A stretch of 64,000 nucleotides of DNA from Nitrospira sp. UBA5698 (GTDB lineage: Bacteria; Nitrospirota; Nitrospiria; Nitrospirales; Nitrospiraceae). The stretch is taken from the NCBI GenBank assembly GCA_002420115.1, contig DIHK01000018.1, positions 1 through 64,000 on the forward strand, in the 5' to 3' direction. The notes under the pieces are model-generated. The model made no database searches and was not told the DNA's origin. It was given only the letters and a program-made list of their open reading frames with translations. The translations under genes and the position numbers were made by a program. Below are positions 41,982 to 52,154 of this stretch, one piece after another; position 1 is the first letter of the stretch, and each line of letters starts with the position of its first letter.

Positions 41982-44900
41982 TCACGATTCCGGTCGCAGA
42001 GGTGCGACACGTTGGTTGTACTCCGGTTCTTGCCGGCGCCCTTTTCGAGGAAGCGGGACAATCTTCGGCATGGCGGCGGCGACTCCACCCGCTTCCCCTC
42101 CACGAATGTGTTGGGACAGCCCTGCGACCGTCGGACGTTCAAAAAATGCTTTCATGGACACTTCCAGACCGAAGATGTCCTGCACGCGAGACAGGATCTG
42201 CAGTGCAGCCAGTGATTCTCCGCCCAGGGTAAAAAACTCGTCGTGCGGACCGACCTGCTTGACACCCAGAACCTGTTGCCAAACTAGTGTCACCGTTTCC
42301 TCGACTGTTGCGTCGGCCCTCAACTCTGTTCGATCGTGGACTGCTCTCCTGTCGTTGTCGGCAAAACCGGCGACATGAGACAGTGTGGTTGCGGAAGTCC
42401 GTCGCATGAGGGATGCACAATCGCGAACCGAGACAATGACTTGCGGAGACGTCCATCCGTGCAATATCCGACCGAACACCTCCTGTGCTTCTGCGGCGGC
42501 CATGCCGTCGAATTCGGCCGCATCGATCTGTAAGGCTTTCAAGCGAGCTTCCGCCTGAACTGCCATCCCTACCTGGTTCCACCGATCAAAATTGACGGAT
42601 ATGACGCGTGTTCCTTGCTTGAAGAGCCTGTGAGCCAGAACGTCCAGAGTGGCATTGGCAGCACAATAACCGACCTGTCCTACCCCGCCGGTCAGCACAT
42701 TTAAGGAGGAGCAGAAACAGAGAAAGTCCAGCGAGACATTGCGAAGCACACGATCCAGAACAAGCGCTCCGGCGACCTTGGGAGCAAGCTCTGTCGCCAA
42801 GGCCTCCCTGGTTTTCAGGTCGATCAGTCCTCCGCCTGCAATCCCCGCCGCATGGATCACTCCATGCAAGGCCCCGAAGCGTTCCAACGTCTGTGTCAAT
42901 GCGAAATGCACCTGCTGCTCATCAGCCACATCCACCTGGAGAGTGAGAATTTCTCCTCCGCATTGTTCGAGTGCCTTCAGCCGCTGCTGCTGCGCTTCGG
43001 TGGGTTGTGATCGACCGATCAAGACAAGGCGTGCCGTTGCAGTTCGGACAAGGTAGCCGGCAAGGTGAAGACCGACGCCTCCCAACCCTCCGGTGATGAG
43101 ATACACCCCGTGGGTTCGGAGCAGACCTGGTAGCCCGTTCGGATGCTCCAACCGCACTGGCTCGAACGCCGGAACCCATCGATACCCTCCGCGATACGCC
43201 ACGACTGGTTCAGCCTGTCCGACACAATCTTCGGCAAGACATCGGTCGATCTGTCGCTTCGCCCATGGGTCTTCCCCGTTGCTCGATGCGTGGAGATCGA
43301 TGACACGACATCTAAGATTTGCGTATTCCTGAGGTATGACCCGGCAGGCTCCCAGAATGGGAGCGACTTCCGGACGCAAGATTTCCTCACCGGTGACATC
43401 GGACAACCCGGTTGTCAGGATGTACAGACTCGTCGGCTCTGTCGACGTTCTGCTGCCCAACGCCTGTGAGAGGAACAGGAGACTGTACAAGCCGCGATCT
43501 TGTGCGTGGCTGAAGGTTTCGACGGACAGCGGACCTTGACTGGGTTGGAGATTCCAACAGTGCGCCACTCGATTCGGTACGTGCGCTTGCTCGCGTAACT
43601 CCTGAATCAGCCGGTGATAATCTTCCCGAACTCCCGGTCGTATGGCGTAGTGTCTCTCGGTACGTTGTTCGTACAGCTCTCCGGGCGAGACCGTGACGAC
43701 CGGCCTCCTGTCCGATTCCAGTCGGGTGACAAGGTCTTTTCCCTCACCCCCTTCGCCGACGAATACCAACCAAGAGCCTTCTCGAGCCGGCGCGGTAGAT
43801 TGAACGGCTCGTGCGCGTTTCCAAGTCGGTTCATAGAACCAGTCACTGATCTCCGTCTTCCTAGCGGGCACTCCCGTCTGACTCGCTTCCAAAGACCGCT
43901 TCATCGGATCGACCCAGAACCGCCGACGCTCAAAGGGATAGGTCGGCAGAGGTGTGCGGCGAGGACGCTCATCACGATACAGACCGGCCCATTCGATCGG
44001 TACGCCTGCCGCCCAAAGATTCCCGACGGCGCCGAGAAAATCCGCCGTCTCCGATACCGGTGAGGACCCGTTTCGTGGTTTGCGTAAAGAGGCCAACGCC
44101 ATCACCGGTCGTCGATCAATTTGTCGCTGAGCCAACGTGCACAAGGTCTGTCCCGGTCCTACTTCGAGCAGAATCCGCTCGGGCTTCCGACACAGCGTCT
44201 CGATACCGTCGGCGAAACGGACGGTCCGCCGGATATGATCGGTCCAGTACGACGGGTCCATGGCCTGAGTCGATGTGATCCATTCCCCGGTCACGTTGGA
44301 AATCCAGGGAACAGTCGGTGCGTGACGCACCACCCCGGCAACCTGAGCATGGAAGGTCGGAAGAACAGGATCCATCATGCGCGAATGAAAGGCATGGGAC
44401 GTCTGAAGTCGTACGCACTGGATACCCCTGATCACCAACGTGTCTTGGAGACGCGTGATCGCAGGCTCAGGCCCGGACAGCACGCACTGATTAGGCGCAT
44501 TGACCGCGGCCAGGTCCACCCCTTCGTGCACAAGGTTTGTCGCCTCACCCTCGGACATCGATACAGCCAGCATCGAGCCGGGCGGCACGTCCTGCATGAG
44601 CCGTCCCCGCATCGTGACCAATCGCAGCGCATCCTCGATCGAGAACACACCGGACAGGCAAGCTGCGACGTACTCTCCCACGCTGTGCCCGATCATGCCG
44701 TTTGGATGAACATGGAGACTCATCCACAGTTTGGCCAACGCATACTCCAGCACAAACAACGCCGGCTGGGTGAACGCCGTGCGGTTGAGCCTCTCAGAAT
44801 CGATGGAGGACTCATCGAAGAGAACCGACCTGATATCCGCCTCAATGTGAGGCGCGAGCAAGGCCGCGCATCGGTCAATCTGTTCACGGAACATCGGCTC

Positions 44901-46574
44901 GTGGGTATAGAGGCTGCGGCCCATCGTGGAATACTGCGCGCCCTGCCCTGAAAAGAGGAACACCACAGGCCTCGGTTCACCGACGTGGGGGACGGAGTTC
45001 GCGGAATTGAATCGACTCAAGGCGTGTATCGTCGAGTCTATGGTGTCGGCCACCACCCACCGGCGATGGGCAAAGGCCCTTCGACCGGTCTGCAGCGTAT
45101 ACGCGACATCCAGCAACTCGGTCTTCGGATGGTGCTGAAGGTAGGCGGCCAGTCTGGTGGTCGTCGCACTCAATGCCGTTTCAGATCGTGCAGACAGCAC
45201 GATGAGTCGCGGACGGTGACTGATCCGCTCACGCTCTCGTTCAATGACGGGCGCTTCCTCCATGACGACATGCGCGTTGGTGCCGCCGAGACCGAATGAA
45301 CTGACGCCGGCGCGTCGAGGCGCGCCGGAGGAGGTCCACCCGATCAGTTTGGTGTTGACGTAGAACGGTGTTCTGGTAAATGCGATTTCGGGATTCGGTT
45401 CGGAGAAATGCAAGCTGGGAGGAATCTGCTGATGCGACAGAGCGAGGGCCGTCTTGATCAGTCCAGCGATCCCTGCCGCCGCATCGAGATGGCCGATATT
45501 GCTCTTCACGGATCCGATGGCGCAGAACCCGTTTCTGTCGGTGCCGGCACGAAATGCCTGGGTGAGGGCTGCGACCTCGATCGGGTCTCCCATCGGCGTG
45601 CCGGTCCCGTGAGCTTCGATATATCGAACGGACTCCGGCTCGACCCTGGCAGCCACGTGTGCCGCGCGAATCACCCGGGCTTGTCCTTCCACGCGCGGCG
45701 CCGTGTATCCGACCTTCTGCGCTCCATCGTTATTGATCGCGGTGCCCTTGATGAGCGCCAAAATATGGTCGCCGTCGGCCTCCGCATCTTCGAATCGCTT
45801 CAACAACACGATGCCGATACCGCTTCCGCCAACTGTTCCCCTCGCGTCTGCATCAAAGGCCCGGCAGTGACCATCTGGGGAGGCAATTCCGCTCTTCTGA
45901 TAGAGATACCCGACCTTTTGAGGCACGTTGATGGACACGCCTCCGGCGAGCGCCATGTCGCATTCGCCCGCGAGTAGTCCTTGGCAGGCCAGGTGAACCG
46001 CGACCAGGGATGTCGAACAGGCGGTTTGAACCGCGATGCTGGGCCCTTCCAAATTCAGTTTGTAGGAGACACGGGTGGGGAGCGAATCCTTCTCCACGCC
46101 GAGAATTCCGGCCATATCCGAGGCCGACTGCAACAGAACACCGTCAGGAAAGAGATTGAAGAGGTACCCACTGGTGCTGGACCCCGCATAGACGCCGATA
46201 GACCCCTTGAACCGTTCCGGATCATATCCCGCGTGCTCAAACGTCTCCCACGCACATTCGAGAAACAACCGATGCTGGGGGTCCATCAATTCGGCTTCTT
46301 TCGGCATGATACCGAAGAAATCGGCATCGAACAGGTCGATTCCCTCGATGACTCCCCGCATTCGGACATAATTGGGATCCTGGCGCAGCCGTTCGTAAAC
46401 TCCGGCTGATTGGAGATCGTCCTCGCTCAGTCTCGTAATCGACTCCACGCCGTCGCGCACATTCCTCCAAAACGTGGCACTGTCATGGGCTCCGGGGAAC
46501 CGGCATGCCAATCCGATAACCGCCAGGTCCAATCCGTCGTGCTCGCTGATCCGATTCCCTCCGTTCCGATCCAT
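41982..46574 (-). CDS. Type I polyketide synthase module: KS - AT(malonyl) - KR - ACP
   Basis: 1530-aa single extension module. The KS has Cys186 (VQTACSTSL), His322 (EAHGTGT) and His362 (NIGHLDAA). The AT has GHSVGEY (Ser631) and the HAFH motif (727-730) that marks malonyl-CoA rather than methylmalonyl-CoA. The KR shows GGLGGVG (1162-1168) and the Ser/Tyr/Asn set with VGYCAANA (Tyr1303), so it should reduce the new keto group to a hydroxyl. There is no dehydratase, enoyl reductase or C-methyltransferase. ACP Ser is at 1454. Start ATG 46574 lies one base after the FAAL-NRPS stop. Acting on the PCP-bound first amino acid, the module would build a statine-like gamma-amino-beta-hydroxy acid. Confidence 0.95.
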   Translation of the reverse strand: MDRNGGNRISEHDGLDLAVIGLACRFPGAHDSATFWRNVRDGVESITRLSEDDLQSAGVYERLRQDPNYVRMRGVIEGIDLFDADFFGIMPKEAELMDPQHRLFLECAWETFEHAGYDPERFKGSIGVYAGSSTSGYLFNLFPDGVLLQSASDMAGILGVEKDSLPTRVSYKLNLEGPSIAVQTACSTSLVAVHLACQGLLAGECDMALAGGVSINVPQKVGYLYQKSGIASPDGHCRAFDADARGTVGGSGIGIVLLKRFEDAEADGDHILALIKGTAINNDGAQKVGYTAPRVEGQARVIRAAHVAARVEPESVRYIEAHGTGTPMGDPIEVAALTQAFRAGTDRNGFCAIGSVKSNIGHLDAAAGIAGLIKTALALSHQQIPPSLHFSEPNPEIAFTRTPFYVNTKLIGWTSSGAPRRAGVSSFGLGGTNAHVVMEEAPVIERERERISHRPRLIVLSARSETALSATTTRLAAYLQHHPKTELLDVAYTLQTGRRAFAHRRWVVADTIDSTIHALSRFNSANSVPHVGEPRPVVFLFSGQGAQYSTMGRSLYTHEPMFREQIDRCAALLAPHIEADIRSVLFDESSIDSERLNRTAFTQPALFVLEYALAKLWMSLHVHPNGMIGHSVGEYVAACLSGVFSIEDALRLVTMRGRLMQDVPPGSMLAVSMSEGEATNLVHEGVDLAAVNAPNQCVLSGPEPAITRLQDTLVIRGIQCVRLQTSHAFHSRMMDPVLPTFHAQVAGVVRHAPTVPWISNVTGEWITSTQAMDPSYWTDHIRRTVRFADGIETLCRKPERILLEVGPGQTLCTLAQRQIDRRPVMALASLRKPRNGSSPVSETADFLGAVGNLWAAGVPIEWAGLYRDERPRRTPLPTYPFERRRFWVDPMKRSLEASQTGVPARKTEISDWFYEPTWKRARAVQSTAPAREGSWLVFVGEGGEGKDLVTRLESDRRPVVTVSPGELYEQRTERHYAIRPGVREDYHRLIQELREQAHVPNRVAHCWNLQPSQGPLSVETFSHAQDRGLYSLLFLSQALGSRTSTEPTSLYILTTGLSDVTGEEILRPEVAPILGACRVIPQEYANLRCRVIDLHASSNGEDPWAKRQIDRCLAEDCVGQAEPVVAYRGGYRWVPAFEPVRLEHPNGLPGLLRTHGVYLITGGLGGVGLHLAGYLVRTATARLVLIGRSQPTEAQQQRLKALEQCGGEILTLQVDVADEQQVHFALTQTLERFGALHGVIHAAGIAGGGLIDLKTREALATELAPKVAGALVLDRVLRNVSLDFLCFCSSLNVLTGGVGQVGYCAANATLDVLAHRLFKQGTRVISVNFDRWNQVGMAVQAEARLKALQIDAAEFDGMAAAEAQEVFGRILHGWTSPQVIVSVRDCASLMRRTSATTLSHVAGFADNDRRAVHDRTELRADATVEETVTLVWQQVLGVKQVGPHDEFFTLGGESLAALQILSRVQDIFGLEVSMKAFFERPTVAGLSQHIRGGEAGGVAAAMPKIVPLPRKGRRQEPEYNQRVAPLRPES

Positions 46575-46575
46575 C

Positions 46576-49500
46576 TTAAATCCTATCCGTGGTCGTCTGA
46601 CGTTGCTCTCGTTGCTGCTGGAGACGTCGGATACCTGCGAGGCGACGCGCCTTGGCCTGTTGCATCCCTCCAGCTTGGGCAGAGTCTCCATCCGCTTCCT
46701 TCGGCGTTCGGCCACCGTTGAGATACGCGGCAAGATCCTGCACCGTCGGATGCTGGAACAGATCCACCATCACCAATGGTCGTGTACTGACGGCACGCAG
46801 GTTCGTCAGCACTTTGGTGAGAAGAAGGGAGTGCCCTCCCAGATCGAAGAAATTGTCGTGTCGACCGACTGACTCTAATCCAAGAACAGTCTTCCAAATC
46901 TCTGCGATGGTCCGTTCCAAGTTGGTTTGTAGGGGTACCAACGGTGGCTCAGCTTTCTGAGTCCGTCCCGCATGGGCTCTGAGAGCCTGGCGATCCACCT
47001 TCCCACGTGACGTCAGCGGCACGGCATCCAGAAAGATCCATTCGACCGGAATCATGTATCCGGGAAGCCGTTCGGCGAGAAACCTTCGCAGATCTTGACC
47101 CGTCGTGACGGTTTCACCTCGAGGCACGACATACCCGACCAATCTCGGCTCCTTCGCCCCGACACCCACAGCCGAGCCCGAAACCTCCCGCACTTCCTGC
47201 AGGACGAGTGCATCTTTGACATCGGGATGTTGCTTGATCGAACACTCAATCTCGGCTGGTTCGACACGAAAACCCCGCACTTTAATCTGAGCATCGTATC
47301 GACCGAGAAATTCCACATTGCCGTCAGCACGCCACCTGGCTTTATCACCCGTTCGATACAATCGTCGGCCAGGTTCACGACTGAAGCAGTGCGGAACAAA
47401 CTTCTCGGCCGTCCGATCCGCCTGACGAGAGTATCCTCTCGCCAAACCGGCTCCGCCGATGTACAGTTCGCCCGCCACGCCGATGGGCACCGGCTGGCAC
47501 GCCGCGTCGAGGACATACAATTCGACATTGGCGATAGGCCGTCCGATCGGCACCGTGGATGCGGAGATCCAATCCGCCAGCCGCTCAGGCATGAAAAAGC
47601 TCGCCGTGATGGTGGCTTCGGTCGGGCCATACGAATTGCACCAGGCGATGCGATCACCGGCAAGTCGTTGCCACCGGACCAAACTCTCCGGTAACGCCTT
47701 TTCGCTTCCGACGATCACCAAACGAAGCGACTTCGGAAGAACCGTTCCGTCCTGTTCACAGGCTTCAATCCATTCAGCCCAGTAAGGAGTCGGTAAATTC
47801 AGGACCGAGAGACCGTGGTCGTCGATAAACCGGCGAAACTCAGAAAACTCCGGTACCGGCTCGTTCGGCCGTAACACCACGGATGCGCCCGCCGACCATG
47901 TGGGAAAGTACTCCTCGGCCGCGACATCGAAACTGATCGATGCAAATTGCAGCACACGGTCGGTGGGCTGAAGCCCATAGTGCTTCGCCATAGCCGTGCT
48001 GTGATTGACGAGCGCGCGATGCGAGATCTCTATTCCCTTCGGTTGGCCGGTCGTCCCGGAGGTATACAACACGTACGCCACATTCTGAGGTACCGTAGCC
48101 GGAGGCAAATCGTAATCGCGCAAAGACGCCAGCACCGGCCCTATCTCATCCAGCGAGATGACCGGAATCGTCACGTCGTGAAAGTGCGCGGCAAACCGCT
48201 TTTGGGTGAGCAGCACATGCGCCCCGCTGTCTTCGATCATCACGCGTGATCGCTCATAAGGAACAGAAGGGTCCATCGGTACATAGGATGCCCCTGCTTT
48301 CAGCACGCCGAGCAGGGCCGTCCCCATCTCCAAGGAACGCTCCAGACACAGTGCGATGCGGCTTTCCGTCTCAACGCCCTGCCGCTTGAGATACCGGGCT
48401 AACTGGTTGGCTCGTGCATTGAGTGACCGATAGTTATACGACACACCGTTCCACACCATCGCAACGGCATCCGGTGTGAGCGTTACCTGTTGTTCGAACA
48501 GCTGATGGAGACACAGTTCTTGAGGATAGTTCGCCGCTGTCGCGTTGCAACTCTGGAGCAGATACCGTCGTTCATCTTCGCCGAGCATGCCGAGTTCGCT
48601 CACCCGCTCCTCAGGACTCCGCACGATCTGTCTGAGTAATTCTTGAAAATGTCCGGCCATGCGCGCGATGGTTTCACCGGTGAACAGGTCCGTGCTGTAC
48701 TCCAATACCGCCTCTAACCGACCATCTTTCATCGCCGTCAGTTCGAGAGTGAGGTCGAACACGGAGGTCCGGGTGCTCATCTTCATCCGGCACACATCCA
48801 GGCCGTCCAGACGGCAGAGCTCAGGTTGCTCTTCTTCCAAGGTCAACATCACCTGATACAGCGGCGTATGGCTGAGACTGCGCGGGACGTGAAGGGTATC
48901 CACCAACCGTTCAAACGGAAGGTCTTGGTTGGCCTGCGCCTCAAGCACGGTCTTCCGCACCTGTGCCAGCAACTCGAGAAAAGAGGGATCACCCGTCAAA
49001 TCCACGCGCAATGCAACCGTGTTGACGAAACAACCAATGAGGGAATCGCATTCCGGCTGAGAGCGGTTGGCAACCGGCGTCCCGACGCAGAACTCCGACT
49101 GTCCGCTGTAACGGGCCAACAATACGTCGAATGAAGCCAGCACCGTCATGAATAATGACGCCTGGTGCCTGCAGCCGATCTCATGAAGCCGTCTCCCGAT
49201 GTCTTCTGGGATAGACCAGCCATACCGATCCCCCTTTTGTCCCTGCACCGCGGGTCGGGGACGATCGCTTGGCAATTCGAGCACATGCGGGACGGTCCCC
49301 AGCTGTCGGCGCCAGTACGTTTCTTGGCGCTTCCATACTTCACTATCCAGAGAGTGCCGCTGATACAGGACGACGTCCCGGTACTGCCTCGGCAGTGGCG
49401 GGAGAAGAGCATCCATCCCCTTCGTGAAGGCCTCATACAGCCGCGTTAATTCGCGGCCGACAATTCTCATAGACCATCCGTCAGCCACGATGTGATGGAT

Positions 49501-51981
49501 CGTGACCAGCAGAATCTGGTCCGCCTGAGTCAGACGAAGTAGTCGCACCCGAATCAACGGACCTGCTGACAGATCAAACGCCTGGTGAGCCTCGTTCGAC
49601 ATCCACAGCAAGATGTGCTCCTCCTGCACTGCTCCGCTCATATTCATCAGATCTTCGACCGGGAGCGGAAGTTCATACTGTGAATCGATCACCTGAGACG
49701 GATGACCTTGATCGACGACGAATCGCGCGCGAAGAATCTCATGGCGCCGCACGATTTCCTTCAGAGCACGATGAAGCGCCGTCAGATCGAGTACTCCTCT
49801 GATTCGCAAGGCAACTGGAATATTATTGAATGAGCTGTCCGGCGCGAGTTGATCGAGAAACCAGAACCGCTGCTGAGAGAAGGACAGAGGCGTGATATCT
49901 CCGGGAGGAGTCGGGTCCAGAAGGTGACGCGACGTCGTCGGCTTCAATTGAGATGTTGATCGGATCTGCGCTGCCAGACCCACTGGCGTGGGAGCGTCGA
50001 ACAGCGATTCAAGAGGAAGATCGACGCCATACACGTCTTGCAGTTTGGCCAGCACCTGTGTCCCACGCAACGAATCTCCGCCAAGCTCAAAGAAATTGTC
50101 GTGAGGCCCCACGTGGGGGCGGCCAAGCACCTGCGCCCAGACGCCGACAACCCTGGTGAGAATGTCATCCTTGGCTTCCTCAAAACCGACACCGGTCCCT
50201 CTGTCGACCCGCTCGGGATGGGACGTGGTGTACACAACGTCGAGCTTGTGCGCAAGAAACTTTGCGCGGCACAGATGCCGTTGAACCTTTCCACTCGAAG
50301 TCTTTGGCAGAGTCCCAGGCTTGATCAGGACGACGGCAAACACTTGAACTTCATGATGTTCCGTGACCGCTCGGCCGACTCCCGCGGCGACAGAGTCGAG
50401 AGCGATCGACGAATGACCGGTCACTTCCTGCACCACCACCAATTGCTCCTCATCATCGACCGGGATGGAGAACACTGCGCCGCAACCTGGCCTGAGTGAA
50501 GAATGACTGTCCTGTACCGTCGCCTCGATATCGTGCGGATAATGGTTCCGGCCACGAATGATGACCAGATCCTTTAATCGGCCGACGATGAACAGTTCGT
50601 CGTGGTGGATCACTCCCAGATCGCCGGTTCGAAGGAATGGACCTTCTCCGGTATCCCCGAGCGTGGCGGCGAATGTCTGTGCAGTGGTTTCCTCTCGATT
50701 CCAGTATCCCTGCGCTACACTGGCGCCCTTGACCCAGATCTCTCCGACGTGACCATGAGGACAGCGCAAGAAGGTGTCCGGATTGACAATGACCAATTGC
50801 TGATCAACGGCGGGTCGGCCACACCCGACCAGTCGAGACGCGGAGCTGTCGGCCCGGGAGGCCACGACCACTTCGCCTTTCTCCAACACGGCCTTCTCAG
50901 CGAGCGTGAGAATGGGCGCCGCACCATGCTCACCGCCCGACACAAACAATGTCGCTTCAGCCAATCCGTAACAGGGGTAAAAGGCTTCACGCCTGAACCC
51001 GTAGCGGCCGAACATATCCGTGAATCGATCCAATGTTCCCGCGTGAATGGGCTCAGCCCCGTTGAACGCCACCGACCAGGAACTGAGATCCAATTGTTCT
51101 CGTTCCTCCACGGAAATCTGACGGACACAGAGGTCATAGGCGAAATTCGGTGCCCCGCTGGTGGTTGCGCGATACCGTGAGATCGCAGACAGCCATCGAA
51201 ACGGCTTCTGCATGAAATGCACGGGCGACATCAACACGCAGGGCCGACCAAGATAGAGCGGCTGCAGGACGTTCCCGATCAGTCCCATATCGTGATACAG
51301 CGGCAGCCACCCGAGGACGGTCGTGTGCTCGCCGTGACCGAACGCCTCTTGAATCATCCGCTGGTTATGCAACAGATTCTCATGACTCACCATGACGCCC
51401 TTCGGGGTACCGGTCGACCCCGATGTGTATTGAAGAAACGCGAGCGTCTCCCCGGCCACGGACGGCGTCCGCCAGATAGCTTCGATCCCTTCAGCCGGAA
51501 CGTCGGTTTCAAGCCACTGCACCTCCCCGAACTCTGCCATTCCGGAATCCTGCCGATTCAGCCGCTCAACGCCGGCATGAACCTTCGCCGGTGCCAGCGC
51601 TAAGCTCGCTCCTGAGTCGGTGAGTACCGCCCGCAATCGTCCCAGCATTCGTTTCCGTTGCGGTGGATAGGCTGGTACGGCGACGACGCCCGCATAGAGG
51701 CAGCCGAAGAATGCGGCAATGTAGTCAAGCCCTGGTGGATAGAGAAGAATGGCCCGCTCACCTTGTGCGCACAATGATTGAAGCCGAGCCGCAATGGCCC
51801 GCGCGCGATGATCCAATTCACCGTACGTCAGCTCGCCGGCCTCCGTCTCACCGTCAGTTAAAAAGATGAACGCGGGTTGCTCCGCGAGATCGTCGGCTCT
51901 CCTACGAAGAAGCTCGACGAGTGTCGTGACGCCTGTACGCTCTTCGGATACCAATGCAATCCCCCTCTGCGCTTCAGACAC
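46576..51981 (-). CDS. Starter protein: fatty acyl-AMP ligase - ACP - C - A(unassigned) - PCP
   Basis: 1801 aa. Residues 15-590 are a fatty acyl-AMP ligase (YTSGSTGTPKGVMVSH at about 185-200; LPLYHDMGLIGNVLQ; CYGLAEATLF), which activates a fatty acid and loads it on the ACP (Ser637). C (about 695-1125) has HHIVADG at 829-835 and should acylate the first amino acid. The A domain (1155-1665) has pocket residues D-V-E-N-I-G-S-I-T, which I cannot assign. PCP Ser is at 1718. The frame opens with GTG at 51981, but no good ribosome site precedes it. An in-frame TTG at 51954 has GAGGGGG six bases upstream and may be the real start. This is the first gene of the operon, preceded by a 469-bp regulatory gap. 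Confidence 0.93.
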   Translation of the reverse strand: MSEAQRGIALVSEERTGVTTLVELLRRRADDLAEQPAFIFLTDGETEAGELTYGELDHRARAIAARLQSLCAQGERAILLYPPGLDYIAAFFGCLYAGVVAVPAYPPQRKRMLGRLRAVLTDSGASLALAPAKVHAGVERLNRQDSGMAEFGEVQWLETDVPAEGIEAIWRTPSVAGETLAFLQYTSGSTGTPKGVMVSHENLLHNQRMIQEAFGHGEHTTVLGWLPLYHDMGLIGNVLQPLYLGRPCVLMSPVHFMQKPFRWLSAISRYRATTSGAPNFAYDLCVRQISVEEREQLDLSSWSVAFNGAEPIHAGTLDRFTDMFGRYGFRREAFYPCYGLAEATLFVSGGEHGAAPILTLAEKAVLEKGEVVVASRADSSASRLVGCGRPAVDQQLVIVNPDTFLRCPHGHVGEIWVKGASVAQGYWNREETTAQTFAATLGDTGEGPFLRTGDLGVIHHDELFIVGRLKDLVIIRGRNHYPHDIEATVQDSHSSLRPGCGAVFSIPVDDEEQLVVVQEVTGHSSIALDSVAAGVGRAVTEHHEVQVFAVVLIKPGTLPKTSSGKVQRHLCRAKFLAHKLDVVYTTSHPERVDRGTGVGFEEAKDDILTRVVGVWAQVLGRPHVGPHDNFFELGGDSLRGTQVLAKLQDVYGVDLPLESLFDAPTPVGLAAQIRSTSQLKPTTSRHLLDPTPPGDITPLSFSQQRFWFLDQLAPDSSFNNIPVALRIRGVLDLTALHRALKEIVRRHEILRARFVVDQGHPSQVIDSQYELPLPVEDLMNMSGAVQEEHILLWMSNEAHQAFDLSAGPLIRVRLLRLTQADQILLVTIHHIVADGWSMRIVGRELTRLYEAFTKGMDALLPPLPRQYRDVVLYQRHSLDSEVWKRQETYWRRQLGTVPHVLELPSDRPRPAVQGQKGDRYGWSIPEDIGRRLHEIGCRHQASLFMTVLASFDVLLARYSGQSEFCVGTPVANRSQPECDSLIGCFVNTVALRVDLTGDPSFLELLAQVRKTVLEAQANQDLPFERLVDTLHVPRSLSHTPLYQVMLTLEEEQPELCRLDGLDVCRMKMSTRTSVFDLTLELTAMKDGRLEAVLEYSTDLFTGETIARMAGHFQELLRQIVRSPEERVSELGMLGEDERRYLLQSCNATAANYPQELCLHQLFEQQVTLTPDAVAMVWNGVSYNYRSLNARANQLARYLKRQGVETESRIALCLERSLEMGTALLGVLKAGASYVPMDPSVPYERSRVMIEDSGAHVLLTQKRFAAHFHDVTIPVISLDEIGPVLASLRDYDLPPATVPQNVAYVLYTSGTTGQPKGIEISHRALVNHSTAMAKHYGLQPTDRVLQFASISFDVAAEEYFPTWSAGASVVLRPNEPVPEFSEFRRFIDDHGLSVLNLPTPYWAEWIEACEQDGTVLPKSLRLVIVGSEKALPESLVRWQRLAGDRIAWCNSYGPTEATITASFFMPERLADWISASTVPIGRPIANVELYVLDAACQPVPIGVAGELYIGGAGLARGYSRQADRTAEKFVPHCFSREPGRRLYRTGDKARWRADGNVEFLGRYDAQIKVRGFRVEPAEIECSIKQHPDVKDALVLQEVREVSGSAVGVGAKEPRLVGYVVPRGETVTTGQDLRRFLAERLPGYMIPVEWIFLDAVPLTSRGKVDRQALRAHAGRTQKAEPPLVPLQTNLERTIAEIWKTVLGLESVGRHDNFFDLGGHSLLLTKVLTNLRAVSTRPLVMVDLFQHPTVQDLAAYLNGGRTPKEADGDSAQAGGMQQAKARRLAGIRRLQQQREQRQTTTDRI

Positions 51982-52101
51982 ACCAAGAGCGCGGGATGTC
52001 GGTTATGCTTTCATCCCGAACCACAGTGAACCTCTGTTGGGTTTCGCTCGTTTTCTCAGTCGGTGAGCTCGAAGGCCATCTGCATTGAAGGGAATAGCTA
52101 G

Positions 52102-52119
52102 CGCGGTCTGGAGACCGCG
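52102..52119 (-). promoter_or_regulatory. GC-rich hairpin in the leader of the NRPS operon
   Basis: CGCGGTCT-GG-AGACCGCG is a perfect 8-bp inverted repeat lying between the candidate promoter at 52155-52183 and the first NRPS gene. It has no T-run on either strand, so it is unlikely to be an intrinsic terminator. It could be an operator or a leader hairpin. The remaining part of the 51982-52450 gap holds no gene that I can support. Confidence 0.35.
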
Positions 52120-52154
52120 GCCCTTCTCTGATGACTGAGTCGTCGTGTACTACT

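Noticed and set aside
3040..51981. Purely antibacterial lipopeptide, as suggested by many Dab residues and syringomycin-type codes
   Set aside because: Kept as an alternative, but the neighbouring receptor, FecI/FecR, PvdE-, PvdH- and PvdQ-like genes point more strongly to a siderophore.
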